Positions 44,685 through 54,748 of a stretch of DNA of 64,000 nt are shown here, one piece after another. Numbering within the stretch: the first letter of the stretch is position 1; each line of letters opens with the position of its first letter. The notes below the pieces were generated by a model. It saw only the letters and a list, made by a program, of their open reading frames with translations. It ran no database searches and had not been told where the DNA came from. Both the position numbers and the translations under genes were made by a program. This DNA is from Pseudomonas mohnii (GTDB taxonomy: Bacteria > Pseudomonadota > Gammaproteobacteria > Pseudomonadales > Pseudomonadaceae): contig NZ_FNRV01000001.1 in assembly GCF_900105115.1 (NCBI RefSeq), positions 2,414,001 through 2,478,000 of the forward strand, written 5' to 3'.

Positions 44685-45710
44685 CTACAGCGCCAACGGC
44701 GCTCGCTCGCACAACGTACTCAACGCCCGCGCCCACTGCGGGTCATCGTTGAGGCACGGCACCAGCACCAACTCCTCGCCGCCCGCTTCGAGGAATTGCT
44801 CCCGTCCGCGATCACCGATCTCCTCCAGTGTCTCGATGCAGTCAGCGACGAACGCCGGGCACATCACCAGCACCTTTTTCACGCCACTCTTGGCCAGTTC
44901 GTCGAGGCGCGCTTCGGTGTAGGGTTCAATCCATTTCGCACGGCCCAGTCGCGATTGAAATGACACCGACCACTTGCCGTCCGGCAAGCCCATGCGCTTG
45001 GCAAATTCAGCCGCGCTGCGCAGGCATTGGGCGCGGTAACAGGTCGTCAGGGAGGCCGGCGAAGCATTCCTGCAGCAATCGTCATTCTTGAAGCAATGCT
45101 GGCCGGTCGGATCGAGCTTGGTCAGGTGGCGCTCAGGCAATCCGTGAAAGCTCAACAACAGGTGATCGTAGTCCTGTTGCAGATAAGGTTTGGCGCTGGC
45201 CACCAGGGCGTCGAGGTATTCCGGCTGATCGTAAAACGGCTGGAGCACCGACAGTTGCACGTCGAGTTTCTTCTCGCGCACCACCCGCCTGGCTTCTTCA
45301 ATCACAGTGGTGGTGGTGCTGTCGGCGAACTGTGGATAAAGCGGCGCCAGGGTGATTCGCTTGATTCCCGCCGCCACCAGACGCAGCAGCGACGACTCAA
45401 TGGACGGTTCGCCATAACGCATCGCCAGCTCCACCGGGCCATGCTTCCAGTGGGCAGTCACGGCCTGTTGCAGGCGACGGCTGAACACCACCAGTGGCGA
45501 GCCCTCCTCCCACCAGATCGAGGCATAGGCATGGGCCGATTGCTCGGGGCGCTTGATCAGGATCAGCGACACCAACAAGCGCCGAACCGGCCATGGCAGG
45601 TCGATCACATACGGGTCCATCAAAAACTGATTGAGGTAGCTGCGTACATCCGCCACCGAGGTGGAGGCTGGCGAGCCCAGGTTGACCAGAAGCAATGCGT
45701 GATCCGTCAT
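44685..45710 (-). CDS. hemH: Ferrochelatase
   Basis: HemH inserts Fe2+ into protoporphyrin IX as the last step of heme synthesis. The 341-residue product has [12 protein letters not shown] at the start, the catalytic His189 in [12 protein letters not shown] and the acidic [11 protein letters not shown] helix. A Cys-rich insertion at 206-229 (C206, C212, C213, C224, C229) may hold an iron-sulfur cluster, as in some bacterial ferrochelatases. It follows the TIGR01777 gene by 13 bases on the same strand and lies next to the light-response operon. This makes sense physiologically because porphyrins are photosensitisers. Confidence 0.96.
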   Translation of the reverse strand: MTDHALLLVNLGSPASTSVADVRSYLNQFLMDPYVIDLPWPVRRLLVSLILIKRPEQSAHAYASIWWEEGSPLVVFSRRLQQAVTAHWKHGPVELAMRYGEPSIESSLLRLVAAGIKRITLAPLYPQFADSTTTTVIEEARRVVREKKLDVQLSVLQPFYDQPEYLDALVASAKPYLQQDYDHLLLSFHGLPERHLTKLDPTGQHCFKNDDCCRNASPASLTTCYRAQCLRSAAEFAKRMGLPDGKWSVSFQSRLGRAKWIEPYTEARLDELAKSGVKKVLVMCPAFVADCIETLEEIGDRGREQFLEAGGEELVLVPCLNDDPQWARALSTLCERAPLAL

Positions 45711-45723
45711 GCAACATCCTATT

Positions 45724-46626
45724 TCAGAGGCGGCCGGACAGATCGTCCAGGGCCGCGCGCAAATCAGTGAACTGGAAAGTGAAACCCGCCTGTAGCAAAC
45801 GAACCGGAGTGGCTCGCTGACCGCCCAGCAGTAACAATGACAACTCGCCCAGGCCGATCTTCAATACAAAGGCCGGCAACGGCATGAACGCCGGGCGGTG
45901 GAGGACGCTGCCCAACGTTTTGGCAAATTCGCGATTGCGCACCGGCTTCGGTGCGCAGGCATTATATGGACCGCTGGCTTCATTGCGATGCAGAAGAAAA
46001 TCAATCAGGGCGATTTGGTCGTTGATATGGATCCATGGCATCCACTGGCGACCATTGCCAATCGGGCCGCCCAACCCTGATTTGAATGGCAACAACAGCC
46101 GCGACAAAAAGCCGCCTTCGGCCGACAACACCAGCCCGGTGCGTATCAGGATCACACGAATCCCCAAAGCCTCGGCGCGCTGCGCGGTTTCCTCCCAGGC
46201 GATGCACAACTGACTGGCGAAATCTTCGTTGACCGGTGGCGATTCCTCGGTCAGCTCGCGCTCGCCACCATCACCGTACCAACCGACCGCCGACCCGGAA
46301 ATCAATACCTGTGGCTTGTGCTCACGGCCTTCAAGCCAGGTCAGCAAGGTTTCAGTCAGGGTGATACGGCTGCTCCACAACAAGGCTTTGCGTTTGTGAG
46401 TCCATGGACGGTCCGCGATCGGTGCGCCGGCGAGGTTCACCACAGCATCGACGGGGGCGGCGCCCAGGTCTTCGAGCCGCGCGATTCCACGCACTTGATC
46501 GCCACAGATTTTCGCGACTTTTTCAGGCGTCCGGCTCCAGACTGTCAGGCGATGCCCCTGACTCGACCAGTGTCGGCAGAGCTGACGTCCTATCAAACCA
46601 GTACCGCCGGTCAGCAATATGTGCAT
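45724..46626 (-). CDS. TIGR01777 family epimerase (DUF1731-containing SDR)
   Basis: This is a 300-residue extended short-chain dehydrogenase-like protein. The Rossmann motif is [20 protein letters not shown], followed by [30 protein letters not shown] (in place of the usual SSxxvYG segment) and the C-terminal DUF1731 domain with [18 protein letters not shown]. The E. coli relative is YfcH. The substrate is unknown. It is transcribed with hemH and is divergent from the renalase gene. Confidence 0.92.
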   Translation of the reverse strand: MHILLTGGTGLIGRQLCRHWSSQGHRLTVWSRTPEKVAKICGDQVRGIARLEDLGAAPVDAVVNLAGAPIADRPWTHKRKALLWSSRITLTETLLTWLEGREHKPQVLISGSAVGWYGDGGERELTEESPPVNEDFASQLCIAWEETAQRAEALGIRVILIRTGLVLSAEGGFLSRLLLPFKSGLGGPIGNGRQWMPWIHINDQIALIDFLLHRNEASGPYNACAPKPVRNREFAKTLGSVLHRPAFMPLPAFVLKIGLGELSLLLLGGQRATPVRLLQAGFTFQFTDLRAALDDLSGRL

Positions 46627-46749
46627 GACATCTTCCTCACGTGGCGTTTTACCCTGATCACTAGTCTATTTTTATAAGCAAGGGATCTTTTGGTATCGGG
46701 CAGGCTCTGTGTTTAACAATAGGCCAAGCTGTCAGAACGAGAACGCTAA

Positions 46750-48023
<1,274 letters not shown>

Positions 48024-48041
48024 GCACTCCTCGGAAAAACT

Positions 48042-48065
48042 TGTGCAAATTGTTTGACTTGTACA
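48042..48065 (+). promoter_or_regulatory. PplR-type operator, distal copy, overlapping the -35 box
   Basis: TGTGCA (48042-48047), 12 bases, then TGTACA (48060-48065) fits T(G/A)TACA-N12-TGTA(C/T)A with one mismatch. Its right half begins immediately after the TTGACT -35 hexamer, which lies within the spacer, so a bound regulator would block RNA polymerase. Confidence 0.68.
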
Positions 48066-48081
48066 CCTTTGAATCTATGAT
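48054..48081 (+). promoter_or_regulatory. Sigma70 promoter of the light-response operon
   Basis: TTGACT (48054-48059) and TATGAT (48076-48081) are 16 bases apart. Transcription would start near 48088, between the two operator copies, leaving a leader of about 50 bases before the ATG at 48139. Confidence 0.65.
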
Positions 48082-48091
48082 GAACCTATGT

Positions 48092-48115
48092 TGTACAGAT
48101 CGTGACGTCTGTATA
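48092..48115 (+). promoter_or_regulatory. PplR-type operator, proximal copy, exact match
   Basis: TGTACA (48092-48097), 12 bases, then TGTATA (48110-48115) agrees in every defined position with the PplR1 direct repeat T(G/A)TACA-N12-TGTA(C/T)A reported for P. putida. It lies just downstream of the predicted start point. Confidence 0.82.
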
Positions 48116-48138
48116 GGTTTTGATTTTGAGGTGCTCCA

Positions 48139-49098
48139 ATGCTCCCATCTCCTGCCAAACCAAAAATCGCCATCAGCGCCTGCCTGATGGGCGCAGAAGT
48201 GCGCTACAACGGCGGGCACAAGGAATCGCGACTGTGCAGCCGTGTCCTCACCGACTACTTCGATTTCGTGCCGGTCTGCCCGGAAGTCGCGATTGGCCTG
48301 GGCATTCCCCGGGAGCCGATCCGGCTGGTGGGTGATCCGAATCAACCCGAAGCCGTCGGCACGATCAACCGCGAGATCAATGTCACCCGACCGCTGGCCG
48401 ATTACGGCCGGACGATGGCAGCAGAGCTGAGCGATATCTGTGGCTACATTTTTATGCAGAAATCGCCGTCCTGCGGACTGGAGCGGGTCAAGGTCTACCG
48501 CGCCAATGGCGCACCGCAGGACGGTGGCGGCCAAGGCATCTATGCCCAGGCATTTTGCGCTTTGCATCCGGATTTGCCGGTGGAAGAAGACGGCCGACTC
48601 AACGACCCGGTGCTGCGCGAAAACTTTCTCACCCGTGTATTCGCCTACAGCGAATGGCAGCAATTGCTGAAAGAAGGCCTGACTCGACGCGGTCTCACAG
48701 ACTTCCACTCGCGCTACAAATACCTGCTGATGGCCCACAACCCGGTGCAATACAAAACCCTGGGCAATCTGCTGGGCAGCATGGGCCGCACCGACCCGAA
48801 GGTGCTTGGCCCGCGCTATTTCAGCGAGTTGATGGCGGCCCTGAAAAAATGCGCGACCCGCCGCACCCACACCAACGTTCTGCATCACATCAGCGGTTAC
48901 TTGAAACAGGCAATCAGCGCTGAGGATAAACAGGAAGTGCAACACGTCATTGGCCAGTACCGCCACGGCATCGTGCCATTGGTGGTGCCGCTGACGCTGC
49001 TCAAGCACTACTTTCGCCAGCACCCGGACCCGTACATCGCGCAGCAGGTTTACCTGCAACCGCACCCGGAAAACCTCAGCCTGCGAAACGCCATCTGA
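48139..49098 (+). CDS. rudS: RudS-like tRNA 4-thiouridine desulfidase (DUF523-DUF1722)
   Basis: The 319-residue protein fuses an N-terminal DUF523 (TudS-type) domain with a C-terminal DUF1722 (YbgA) domain. DUF523 carries the iron-sulfur ligand cysteines, C15 in ISACLMGAEVRYNGG, C47 in VPVCPEVAIGLGIPR and C112 in KSPSCGLERVKVY. As I recall, this fusion from P. putida was shown to remove sulfur from 4-thiouridine in tRNA and was named RudS. DUF1722 spans about 190-319 with YKYLLMAHNPVQYKTLGN. GAGGTG precedes the ATG. It is the first gene of the operon and its stop overlaps the regulator start (TGATG). In E. coli ybgA also precedes phr. Confidence 0.88.
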   Translation: MLPSPAKPKIAISACLMGAEVRYNGGHKESRLCSRVLTDYFDFVPVCPEVAIGLGIPREPIRLVGDPNQPEAVGTINREINVTRPLADYGRTMAAELSDICGYIFMQKSPSCGLERVKVYRANGAPQDGGGQGIYAQAFCALHPDLPVEEDGRLNDPVLRENFLTRVFAYSEWQQLLKEGLTRRGLTDFHSRYKYLLMAHNPVQYKTLGNLLGSMGRTDPKVLGPRYFSELMAALKKCATRRTHTNVLHHISGYLKQAISAEDKQEVQHVIGQYRHGIVPLVVPLTLLKHYFRQHPDPYIAQQVYLQPHPENLSLRNAI

Positions 49099-50039
49099 TG
49101 AAAGCCCCACTCGACAGTAGCGCCAGCGAAGACCTTGGCGCCGATTTCAAGAAAGCCCTGGATGAGGGCTGGCTGCCGATCCGCGAAGTGGCCCGGCAAA
49201 CCGGGGTCAACGCCATCACCTTGCGCGCCTGGGAGCGACGCTATGGCCTGATCGTGCCGCAACGCACGCCCAAGGGGCATCGACTGTTCTCGACCGAACA
49301 TGTGCAACGCATCCTGACCATCCTCACCTGGCTCAATCGCGGCGTAGCCGTCAGCCAGGTCAAGCAATTGCTCGACACCCCGCAAGACTTCAGCGAGTCC
49401 GCGGAGAACGATTGGCAGCGTCTTCGCCAGACCTTGTTGCAAGCCGTTGCGACGTTGTCCGAGCGCACACTGGATGACACCGTCAACCAGGTCATGGCCC
49501 TGTATCCACCGCGGACCTTGTGCGAGCAACTGCTGATGCCATTGCTCACCGAGCTGGAGCAACGCTGGCAAGGCCAGTTCGGTGCGCAAATGGAGCGAGT
49601 GTTTGTTTATTCCTGGCTGCGCAGCAAATTCGGCGCGCGCATCTACCATAACAATCGTCAGCTACACACCGCGCCGTTGATGTTGATCAACCACTCTGAC
49701 CTGCCCCTGGAACCTCACCTGTGGCTGACCGCGTGGCTGATCAGCAGTGCCGATTGCCCGGTGGAAGTGTTCGACTGGCCCCTACCCGCCGGCGAACTGG
49801 CGCTGGCGGTCGATCATCTGCAACCCCGTGGCGTCCTGCTGTATTCCAGCAAAGCCATAAACCCTTCGCAGTTGCCGAAACTTTTCAATGGCGTCAGTTG
49901 CCCAAAAATAATCGCCGGACCAACGGTATGCATCCACCACGCCGAGTTGTCCGTAAAAACATCAGAGATCGCTGATCTGTACGTGGCTGAAGATCCTTTG
50001 GCAGCTCATCAAGTACTGGTTCAGCGCGGGCTTATTTAA
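49098..50039 (+). CDS. pplR1: MerR-family class II LitR/PplR-type light-response regulator
   Basis: The product is 313 residues. The N-terminal MerR helix-turn-helix is PIREVARQTGVNAITLRAWERRYGL, followed by RTPKGHRLFSTEHV. The remainder corresponds to the cobalamin-binding region of LitR/CarH. The CarH Wx9EH motif reads W...MERV here, without the His, and no DxHxxG is found, so it should not bind B12. Such class II proteins in P. putida (PplR1-3) act with LOV photoreceptors. The operon is preceded by two PplR-type operators, which suggests autoregulation. No LOV protein is encoded in the window. Confidence 0.85.
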   Translation: MKAPLDSSASEDLGADFKKALDEGWLPIREVARQTGVNAITLRAWERRYGLIVPQRTPKGHRLFSTEHVQRILTILTWLNRGVAVSQVKQLLDTPQDFSESAENDWQRLRQTLLQAVATLSERTLDDTVNQVMALYPPRTLCEQLLMPLLTELEQRWQGQFGAQMERVFVYSWLRSKFGARIYHNNRQLHTAPLMLINHSDLPLEPHLWLTAWLISSADCPVEVFDWPLPAGELALAVDHLQPRGVLLYSSKAINPSQLPKLFNGVSCPKIIAGPTVCIHHAELSVKTSEIADLYVAEDPLAAHQVLVQRGLI

Positions 50040-50052
50040 TGCGGGCACTCCC

Positions 50053-51498
50053 ATGCAATTGATCTGGTTGCGCAGTGACTTGCGCGTGAACGACAACACC
50101 GCACTTTCGGCCGCCGCTGCCGCTGGCCCCTGCGTGGCGGTGTATCTGCCGAGCCCGGAGCAATGGCTGGAACACGATGACGCGCCGTGCAAAGTCGACT
50201 TCTGGTTACGTAACCTGAAGACGCTGAGCCAGGCTTTGGGCGAACTGAACATTCCACTGCTGATCCGCAACGCCCCGCGCTGGGACGATGCACCCCAGGT
50301 GCTGCTGGACCTGTGCCGGCAGTTGAACGTCGACGCCGTGCACTTCAACGAAGAGTACGGCCTGCATGAAACCCGCCGCGATGCCGCGGTGGCCGATCGG
50401 CTCAAGGCCCAAGGCATCGACGCCCGCCGTTACCTGGATCAACTGCTGTTCAAGCCAGGCAGCGTACTGACCAAGACGGGCAGCTACTTCCAGGTCTTCA
50501 GCCAATTCCGCAAGGTGTGCTACGAACGCCTGCATCAATCATTGCCCCGCCTGGTCAGCGCACCAATGGCCCAAGCGCCGCTGAACATCATCAGCGACGC
50601 GATCCCGGCACAGATCCAGGGTTTCGATACACCCGGCGAACGCCTGCGCGCACTGTGGCCGGCCGGTGAAATCGAAGCCCGCCGCCGCCTCGACACCTTC
50701 GCCGATGCCCAGATCGACTACTACCAGAGCGAGCGTGACTTCCCGGCAAAACCCGGCACCAGCCAACTCTCGGCGTACCTCGCCGCCGGGGTGATTTCCC
50801 CTCGCCAGTGCTTGCACGCGGCGCTGCAAAGCAATCAGGGCGAATTCGAAAGCGGCAAGGTCGGCGCTGTCACCTGGATCAATGAGCTGCTGTGGCGCGA
50901 GTTCTACAAACACATTCTGGTGGGCTACCCACGGGTCTCCCGTCACCGCGCCTTCCGCCCGGAAACCGAAGCCCTGGCCTGGCGCGACGCTCCAGAAGAA
51001 CTGGCGGCCTGGCAAGAAGCGCGTACCGGCGTACCCATCATCGACGCGGCCATGCGCCAATTGCTGGAAACCGGATGGATGCACAACCGCCTGCGCATGG
51101 TGGTGGCGATGTTCCTGACCAAGAACCTGTTGATCGACTGGCGCGAGGGCGAACGCTTTTTCATGCGTCACCTGATCGATGGTGACCTGGCCGCGAACAA
51201 CGGCGGCTGGCAATGGAGTTCATCGACCGGCACCGATTCGGCGCCCTACTTCCGGATTTTCAACCCGCTGAGCCAGTCGGAAAAATTCGACGCCGAAGGC
51301 GTGTTCATCAAGCACTGGTTGCCGGAACTGGCCGGGCTGAACAAAAAGGAAGTGCACAACCCGGCGAAACTCGGCGGCTTGTTCGGCGTGGCGGATTATC
51401 CGTCCCCGATCGTCGACCTGAGCGCGTCCCGTGCTCGCGCACTGGCGGCATTCAAGAACCTGCCGTCGCGCCAGAACGCCGGAGGTCAGGATGAGTAG
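50053..51498 (+). CDS. phrB: Deoxyribodipyrimidine photolyase (class I CPD photolyase)
   Basis: PhrB uses blue light and FADH- to split cyclobutane pyrimidine dimers. The 481-residue product has the antenna domain at the start (MQLIWLRSDLRVNDNTALSAA) and the FAD domain with WINELLWREFYKHIL and TGVPIIDAAMRQLLETGWMHN. It also has MRHLIDGDLAANNGGWQWSSSTGTDS and APYFRIFNPLSQSEKFD. Trp residues for electron transfer are present. It begins 13 bases after the regulator stop, and the following gene starts inside its last codons, so expression is coupled. Confidence 0.97.
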   Translation: MQLIWLRSDLRVNDNTALSAAAAAGPCVAVYLPSPEQWLEHDDAPCKVDFWLRNLKTLSQALGELNIPLLIRNAPRWDDAPQVLLDLCRQLNVDAVHFNEEYGLHETRRDAAVADRLKAQGIDARRYLDQLLFKPGSVLTKTGSYFQVFSQFRKVCYERLHQSLPRLVSAPMAQAPLNIISDAIPAQIQGFDTPGERLRALWPAGEIEARRRLDTFADAQIDYYQSERDFPAKPGTSQLSAYLAAGVISPRQCLHAALQSNQGEFESGKVGAVTWINELLWREFYKHILVGYPRVSRHRAFRPETEALAWRDAPEELAAWQEARTGVPIIDAAMRQLLETGWMHNRLRMVVAMFLTKNLLIDWREGERFFMRHLIDGDLAANNGGWQWSSSTGTDSAPYFRIFNPLSQSEKFDAEGVFIKHWLPELAGLNKKEVHNPAKLGGLFGVADYPSPIVDLSASRARALAAFKNLPSRQNAGGQDE

Positions 51499-51913
51499 CT
51501 TCCTGCGCCAGTTCGCCCAGCGGTTTGCGCAATTGGATAAAGACAATCTGCAACGCCTCGGCGAGTTGTACACCGACGACGTGCGCTTCACCGATCCGCT
51601 GCACGAAGTGCAGGGTCTCGGGCAACTGCGCGGCTACTTCGCCGAGCTTTACGCCAACGTCAACGAGCTGCGCTTCGACTTTCATGGTTTCGACCAGATC
51701 GCTGAAGGCGAAGGCTATTTACGCTGGGTCATGAGTTACCGCCATCCGCGCCTGGCGGGCGGCCGGCTGATCCGGGTCGACGGTTGTTCGCACCTGCGCT
51801 GGCGCGACAAGGTTTATTGCCACCGGGATTACTTCGATGCCGGGGCACTGCTTTATGAACATCTACCGGTATTGGGCCGGGCGATTGCCTGGCTGAAAAG
51901 GAGAATGGGATGA
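51491..51913 (+). CDS. NTF2/SnoaL-like small protein
   Basis: The product is 140 residues with the NTF2-like pattern: an N-terminal helix (FLRQFAQRFAQLDKDNLQRL), then YTDDVRFTDPLHEVQG and FHGFDQIAEGEGYLRWVM. Family members are enzymes or small-molecule binders. The ATG at 51491 follows GGAGG within the end of phrB and overlaps its stop. Its role is unknown, but the same gene set occurs with photolyase in other bacteria. Confidence 0.9.
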   Translation: MSSFLRQFAQRFAQLDKDNLQRLGELYTDDVRFTDPLHEVQGLGQLRGYFAELYANVNELRFDFHGFDQIAEGEGYLRWVMSYRHPRLAGGRLIRVDGCSHLRWRDKVYCHRDYFDAGALLYEHLPVLGRAIAWLKRRMG

Positions 51914-52692
51914 GCATTACACCTCCACGAAGATACTGGCTGACCGGCGCCAGCAGCGGTATTGGCGCCGCGTTGGCCGAAGAAATCCTCAAGACCGGCG
52001 CCCACCTGGCGGTCAGCTCACGCTCGGTGGCACCGTTGAAAGTCTTGTCCCAACGTTATCCGGGACAAGTGCTGGTGGTGGCGGGAGACCTGACCAACAG
52101 CCAGACCGTGCGTGAAATCGGCGAACAGATTGCCAAGGACTGGGGCTCGCTGGATACGGTGATCCTCAACGCCGGCACCTGCGAGTACGTGGATGCCCGG
52201 CAGTTCGATGCCTCGATCATCGAACATGTGGTGCGCACCAACCTGCTTGCCAGCAGCTATTGCATCGAAGCCGCGCTGCCACTATTGCGGGCAGGCACTG
52301 CGCCGCACCTGGTGGGCGTGGCCAGTTCCGTGACCTACCTGCCGTTGCCCCGGGCCGAAGCCTACGGCGCCTCAAAGGCCGGGATGCGTTATTTGTTCGA
52401 ATCGCTGCGTATCGATCTGGCACCGGAAGGCATCGCAGTCACCGTGGTCAGCCCCGGATTCGTCGACACCCCCCTGACCGCAAAAAACGATTTTCCCATG
52501 CCCCTCAGCTGGCCGGCGGATAAAGCCGCGCGGCACATCTTCGCCAAACTCAAGGATCGACCGCTGGAAATCGCGTTTCCAGGGTTGTTCATGGCCGCCC
52601 TCTGGCCCTTGTCGAAGTTGCCCGGCCGAGTGAAGTTGGCGATCGGCAAACGCATGGTTCGCAGCCATCCACCGATCAAGGACGAGCCGTGA
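51910..52692 (+). CDS. Short-chain dehydrogenase/reductase
   Basis: The product is 260 residues. The cofactor motif is WLTGASSGIGAALAEEIL and the catalytic set is the Ser in VASSVTYLPL and Tyr/Lys in AYGASKAGMRYLFES. It overlaps the upstream gene by ATGA. Its substrate is unknown; a lipid aldehyde or keto intermediate is possible given the neighbouring lipid-modification genes. Confidence 0.93.
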   Translation: MSITPPRRYWLTGASSGIGAALAEEILKTGAHLAVSSRSVAPLKVLSQRYPGQVLVVAGDLTNSQTVREIGEQIAKDWGSLDTVILNAGTCEYVDARQFDASIIEHVVRTNLLASSYCIEAALPLLRAGTAPHLVGVASSVTYLPLPRAEAYGASKAGMRYLFESLRIDLAPEGIAVTVVSPGFVDTPLTAKNDFPMPLSWPADKAARHIFAKLKDRPLEIAFPGLFMAALWPLSKLPGRVKLAIGKRMVRSHPPIKDEP

Positions 52693-53936
52693 ACATTGCC
52701 ATTATCGGCAGCGGTATCTCGGGGCTGACCTGTGCGTATCTACTCAATCGCAGTCACGAGATCACCCTGTTCGAGGCCAGCGACTGGATCGGCGGCCACA
52801 CCCACACGGTGGACGTGACCGTCGATGGCCACCGCTATGCCGTGGACACCGGTTTCATCGTCTTCAATGACTGGACCTATCCGAATTTCATTCGTCTGCT
52901 GGGCCAGATCGGCGTGGGCTTCAAGCCCACCGAAATGAGCTTCTCGGTCACTGACCCCGACAGCGGCCTGGAATACAACGGCAACAACCTCAACAGCCTG
53001 TTCGCCCAGCGCCGCAACCTGCTGTCGCCGGGGTTCTGGGGCATGCTGCGGGACATCCTGCGCTTCAACAAACAAGCCCTGCGTGACCTGGAAGAACAGC
53101 GGATCAAGCCCGATACCACGCTGGACGACTACTTGAAAGCCGGCGGCTACGGCGAGCGTTTCATCCTGCACTACATCGTGCCGATGGGCTCGGCGATCTG
53201 GTCGATGCCCATGGCTGACATGCTGGCCTTCCCGCTGCAATCGTTCGTCAGGTTTTTCAAGAATCACGGCTTGCTGTCCGTGAGCAATCGCCCGCAATGG
53301 CAGGTCATCGAAGGCGGTTCAAGCGCCTACATCGCGCCATTGACCGCCAGTTTCCGCGAGAAAATCCGCCTCAACTGCCCAGTGACACGGGTCGAACGCG
53401 ATGCGGATGGTGTCGTTATCCACAGTCACGCCGGGAGCGAGCGCTTTGACAAGGTGGTGTTCGCCTGCCACAGCGATCAGGCCTTGCACCTGCTGGCAGC
53501 GCCCAGCGAAGCCGAACAATCGATCCTCGGCGCCCTGCCCTACGCCGACAATGAGGTGGTGTTGCACACGGACTCGCGCCTGCTTCCACAGCGAAAACTC
53601 GCCTGGGCCAGCTGGAACTTTCGTCTCGGCGGCCCTGGCCATACACCTGCCGCCGTCACCTATGACATGAATATCCTGCAAGGCATCCAGAGCGACACGA
53701 CGTTCTGCGTCAGCCTCAACCAGAGCGCCGCCATCAACCCGTTCAAAGTGCTCGCCAAATACACCTACGCCCACCCGCAATACAGCCTGGCGGCGGTGGC
53801 GGCACAGGCGCGCCGGGGAGAATTGGACGGGCAGCAGCACACCTGGTACTGCGGCGCGTACTGGGCCAACGGTTTCCATGAAGACGGCGTGGTCAGCGCC
53901 CTGCATGTGGCCCGCGCCTTTGGAGAACACCTGTGA
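52689..53936 (+). CDS. NAD(P)/FAD-dependent oxidoreductase (amine-oxidase fold, possible UfaD-type desaturase)
   Basis: The product is 415 residues. The FAD motif is IAIIGSGISGLTCAYLLNRS at the N-terminus, followed by DWIGGHTHTVDV and VDTGFIVFNDWTYPNF. It starts at a GTG overlapping the SDR stop. Related genes sit beside Cfa-like methyltransferases in photooxidative-stress clusters. A lipid desaturase role like that of UfaD in furan fatty acid synthesis is a reasonable inference. Confidence 0.88.
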   Translation: MNIAIIGSGISGLTCAYLLNRSHEITLFEASDWIGGHTHTVDVTVDGHRYAVDTGFIVFNDWTYPNFIRLLGQIGVGFKPTEMSFSVTDPDSGLEYNGNNLNSLFAQRRNLLSPGFWGMLRDILRFNKQALRDLEEQRIKPDTTLDDYLKAGGYGERFILHYIVPMGSAIWSMPMADMLAFPLQSFVRFFKNHGLLSVSNRPQWQVIEGGSSAYIAPLTASFREKIRLNCPVTRVERDADGVVIHSHAGSERFDKVVFACHSDQALHLLAAPSEAEQSILGALPYADNEVVLHTDSRLLPQRKLAWASWNFRLGGPGHTPAAVTYDMNILQGIQSDTTFCVSLNQSAAINPFKVLAKYTYAHPQYSLAAVAAQARRGELDGQQHTWYCGAYWANGFHEDGVVSALHVARAFGEHL

Positions 53937-54748
53937 ACAGCGCCCTTTACAGCGGCTGGATCGCCCATCGGCGCTTTGCCCCTCGGCACCACGCCTTCCG
54001 CTATCGGATCGGCCTGCTGTACCTGGACCTCGATGAACAGGATGCGGTGCTCGGCCTGTCAGGATTGGCGGGGGTCAGCCGCTTTGCGCCGTTTTCATTT
54101 CGTGAACGCGATTACCTCAAGGCGTACACCGGGAACGGCATGCGCCTGATCGACGCCGTACGCCAACTGGTCAGCGAAGCCATTGGCCATGTGCCGCAAG
54201 GCTCGATCTGCCTGCTGACCCAACCGCGCAGTTGGGGCTTGTCGTTCAATCCGGTGAGTTTTTTCTATTGCCATGAAGCCGATGGGCAACTGGCGGCAAT
54301 CGTCTGCGAAGTCAGTAACACGCCTTGGCGCGAGCGCTATCACTACGTGTTGCCTGCCAGGGCACCGCAGGACCTGTCGGATTTCCATCAACACTTTGCC
54401 GTGCCCAAGGCTTTTCACGTATCGCCCTTCCTGCCGCGCGATATCCAGTACCGCATGAGCTTCAGTCCGGTGGCCAAACGCATTGGCGTGCACTTGGCCG
54501 ACTGGCAGGGCGAAGAAAAACTGTTCGACGCCACGCTCACGCTCGAACGCGAACCCCTCGATCGCGCCAGCCTGCACCGTTACTTGCGGCGCTTTCCATG
54601 GATGACCGCGAAAACTGCCCTGGCCATCTATTGGCAAGCCCTGCGCCTGTTGCTCAAGCGCGTACCGTTGTTTGCTCATCAGAAGGCCGACGGCAACGTT
54701 CAGATCGCCACCACCCTGCCCAAGGATCGCCACCATGAAAGCCTCTAG
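53933..54748 (+). CDS. DUF1365 family protein
   Basis: This 271-residue protein starts at a GTG overlapping the upstream stop. Family marks are SGWIAHRRFAPRHHAFRYRIG, SFNPVSFFYCHEADG, VEVSNTPWRERYHYV-like CEVSNTPWRERYHYVLP, and PFLPRDIQYRMSFSP. DUF1365 proteins accompany Cfa-type methyltransferases in several bacteria and are required in the singlet-oxygen response of Rhodobacter, as I recall. The biochemical role is not known. Confidence 0.92.
   Translation: MNSALYSGWIAHRRFAPRHHAFRYRIGLLYLDLDEQDAVLGLSGLAGVSRFAPFSFRERDYLKAYTGNGMRLIDAVRQLVSEAIGHVPQGSICLLTQPRSWGLSFNPVSFFYCHEADGQLAAIVCEVSNTPWRERYHYVLPARAPQDLSDFHQHFAVPKAFHVSPFLPRDIQYRMSFSPVAKRIGVHLADWQGEEKLFDATLTLEREPLDRASLHRYLRRFPWMTAKTALAIYWQALRLLLKRVPLFAHQKADGNVQIATTLPKDRHHESL

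Noticed and set aside
49098..50039. Adenosylcobalamin-dependent CarH-type photoreceptor
   Set aside because: The axial His motif and DxHxxG are both absent, so direct B12-based light sensing is unlikely.
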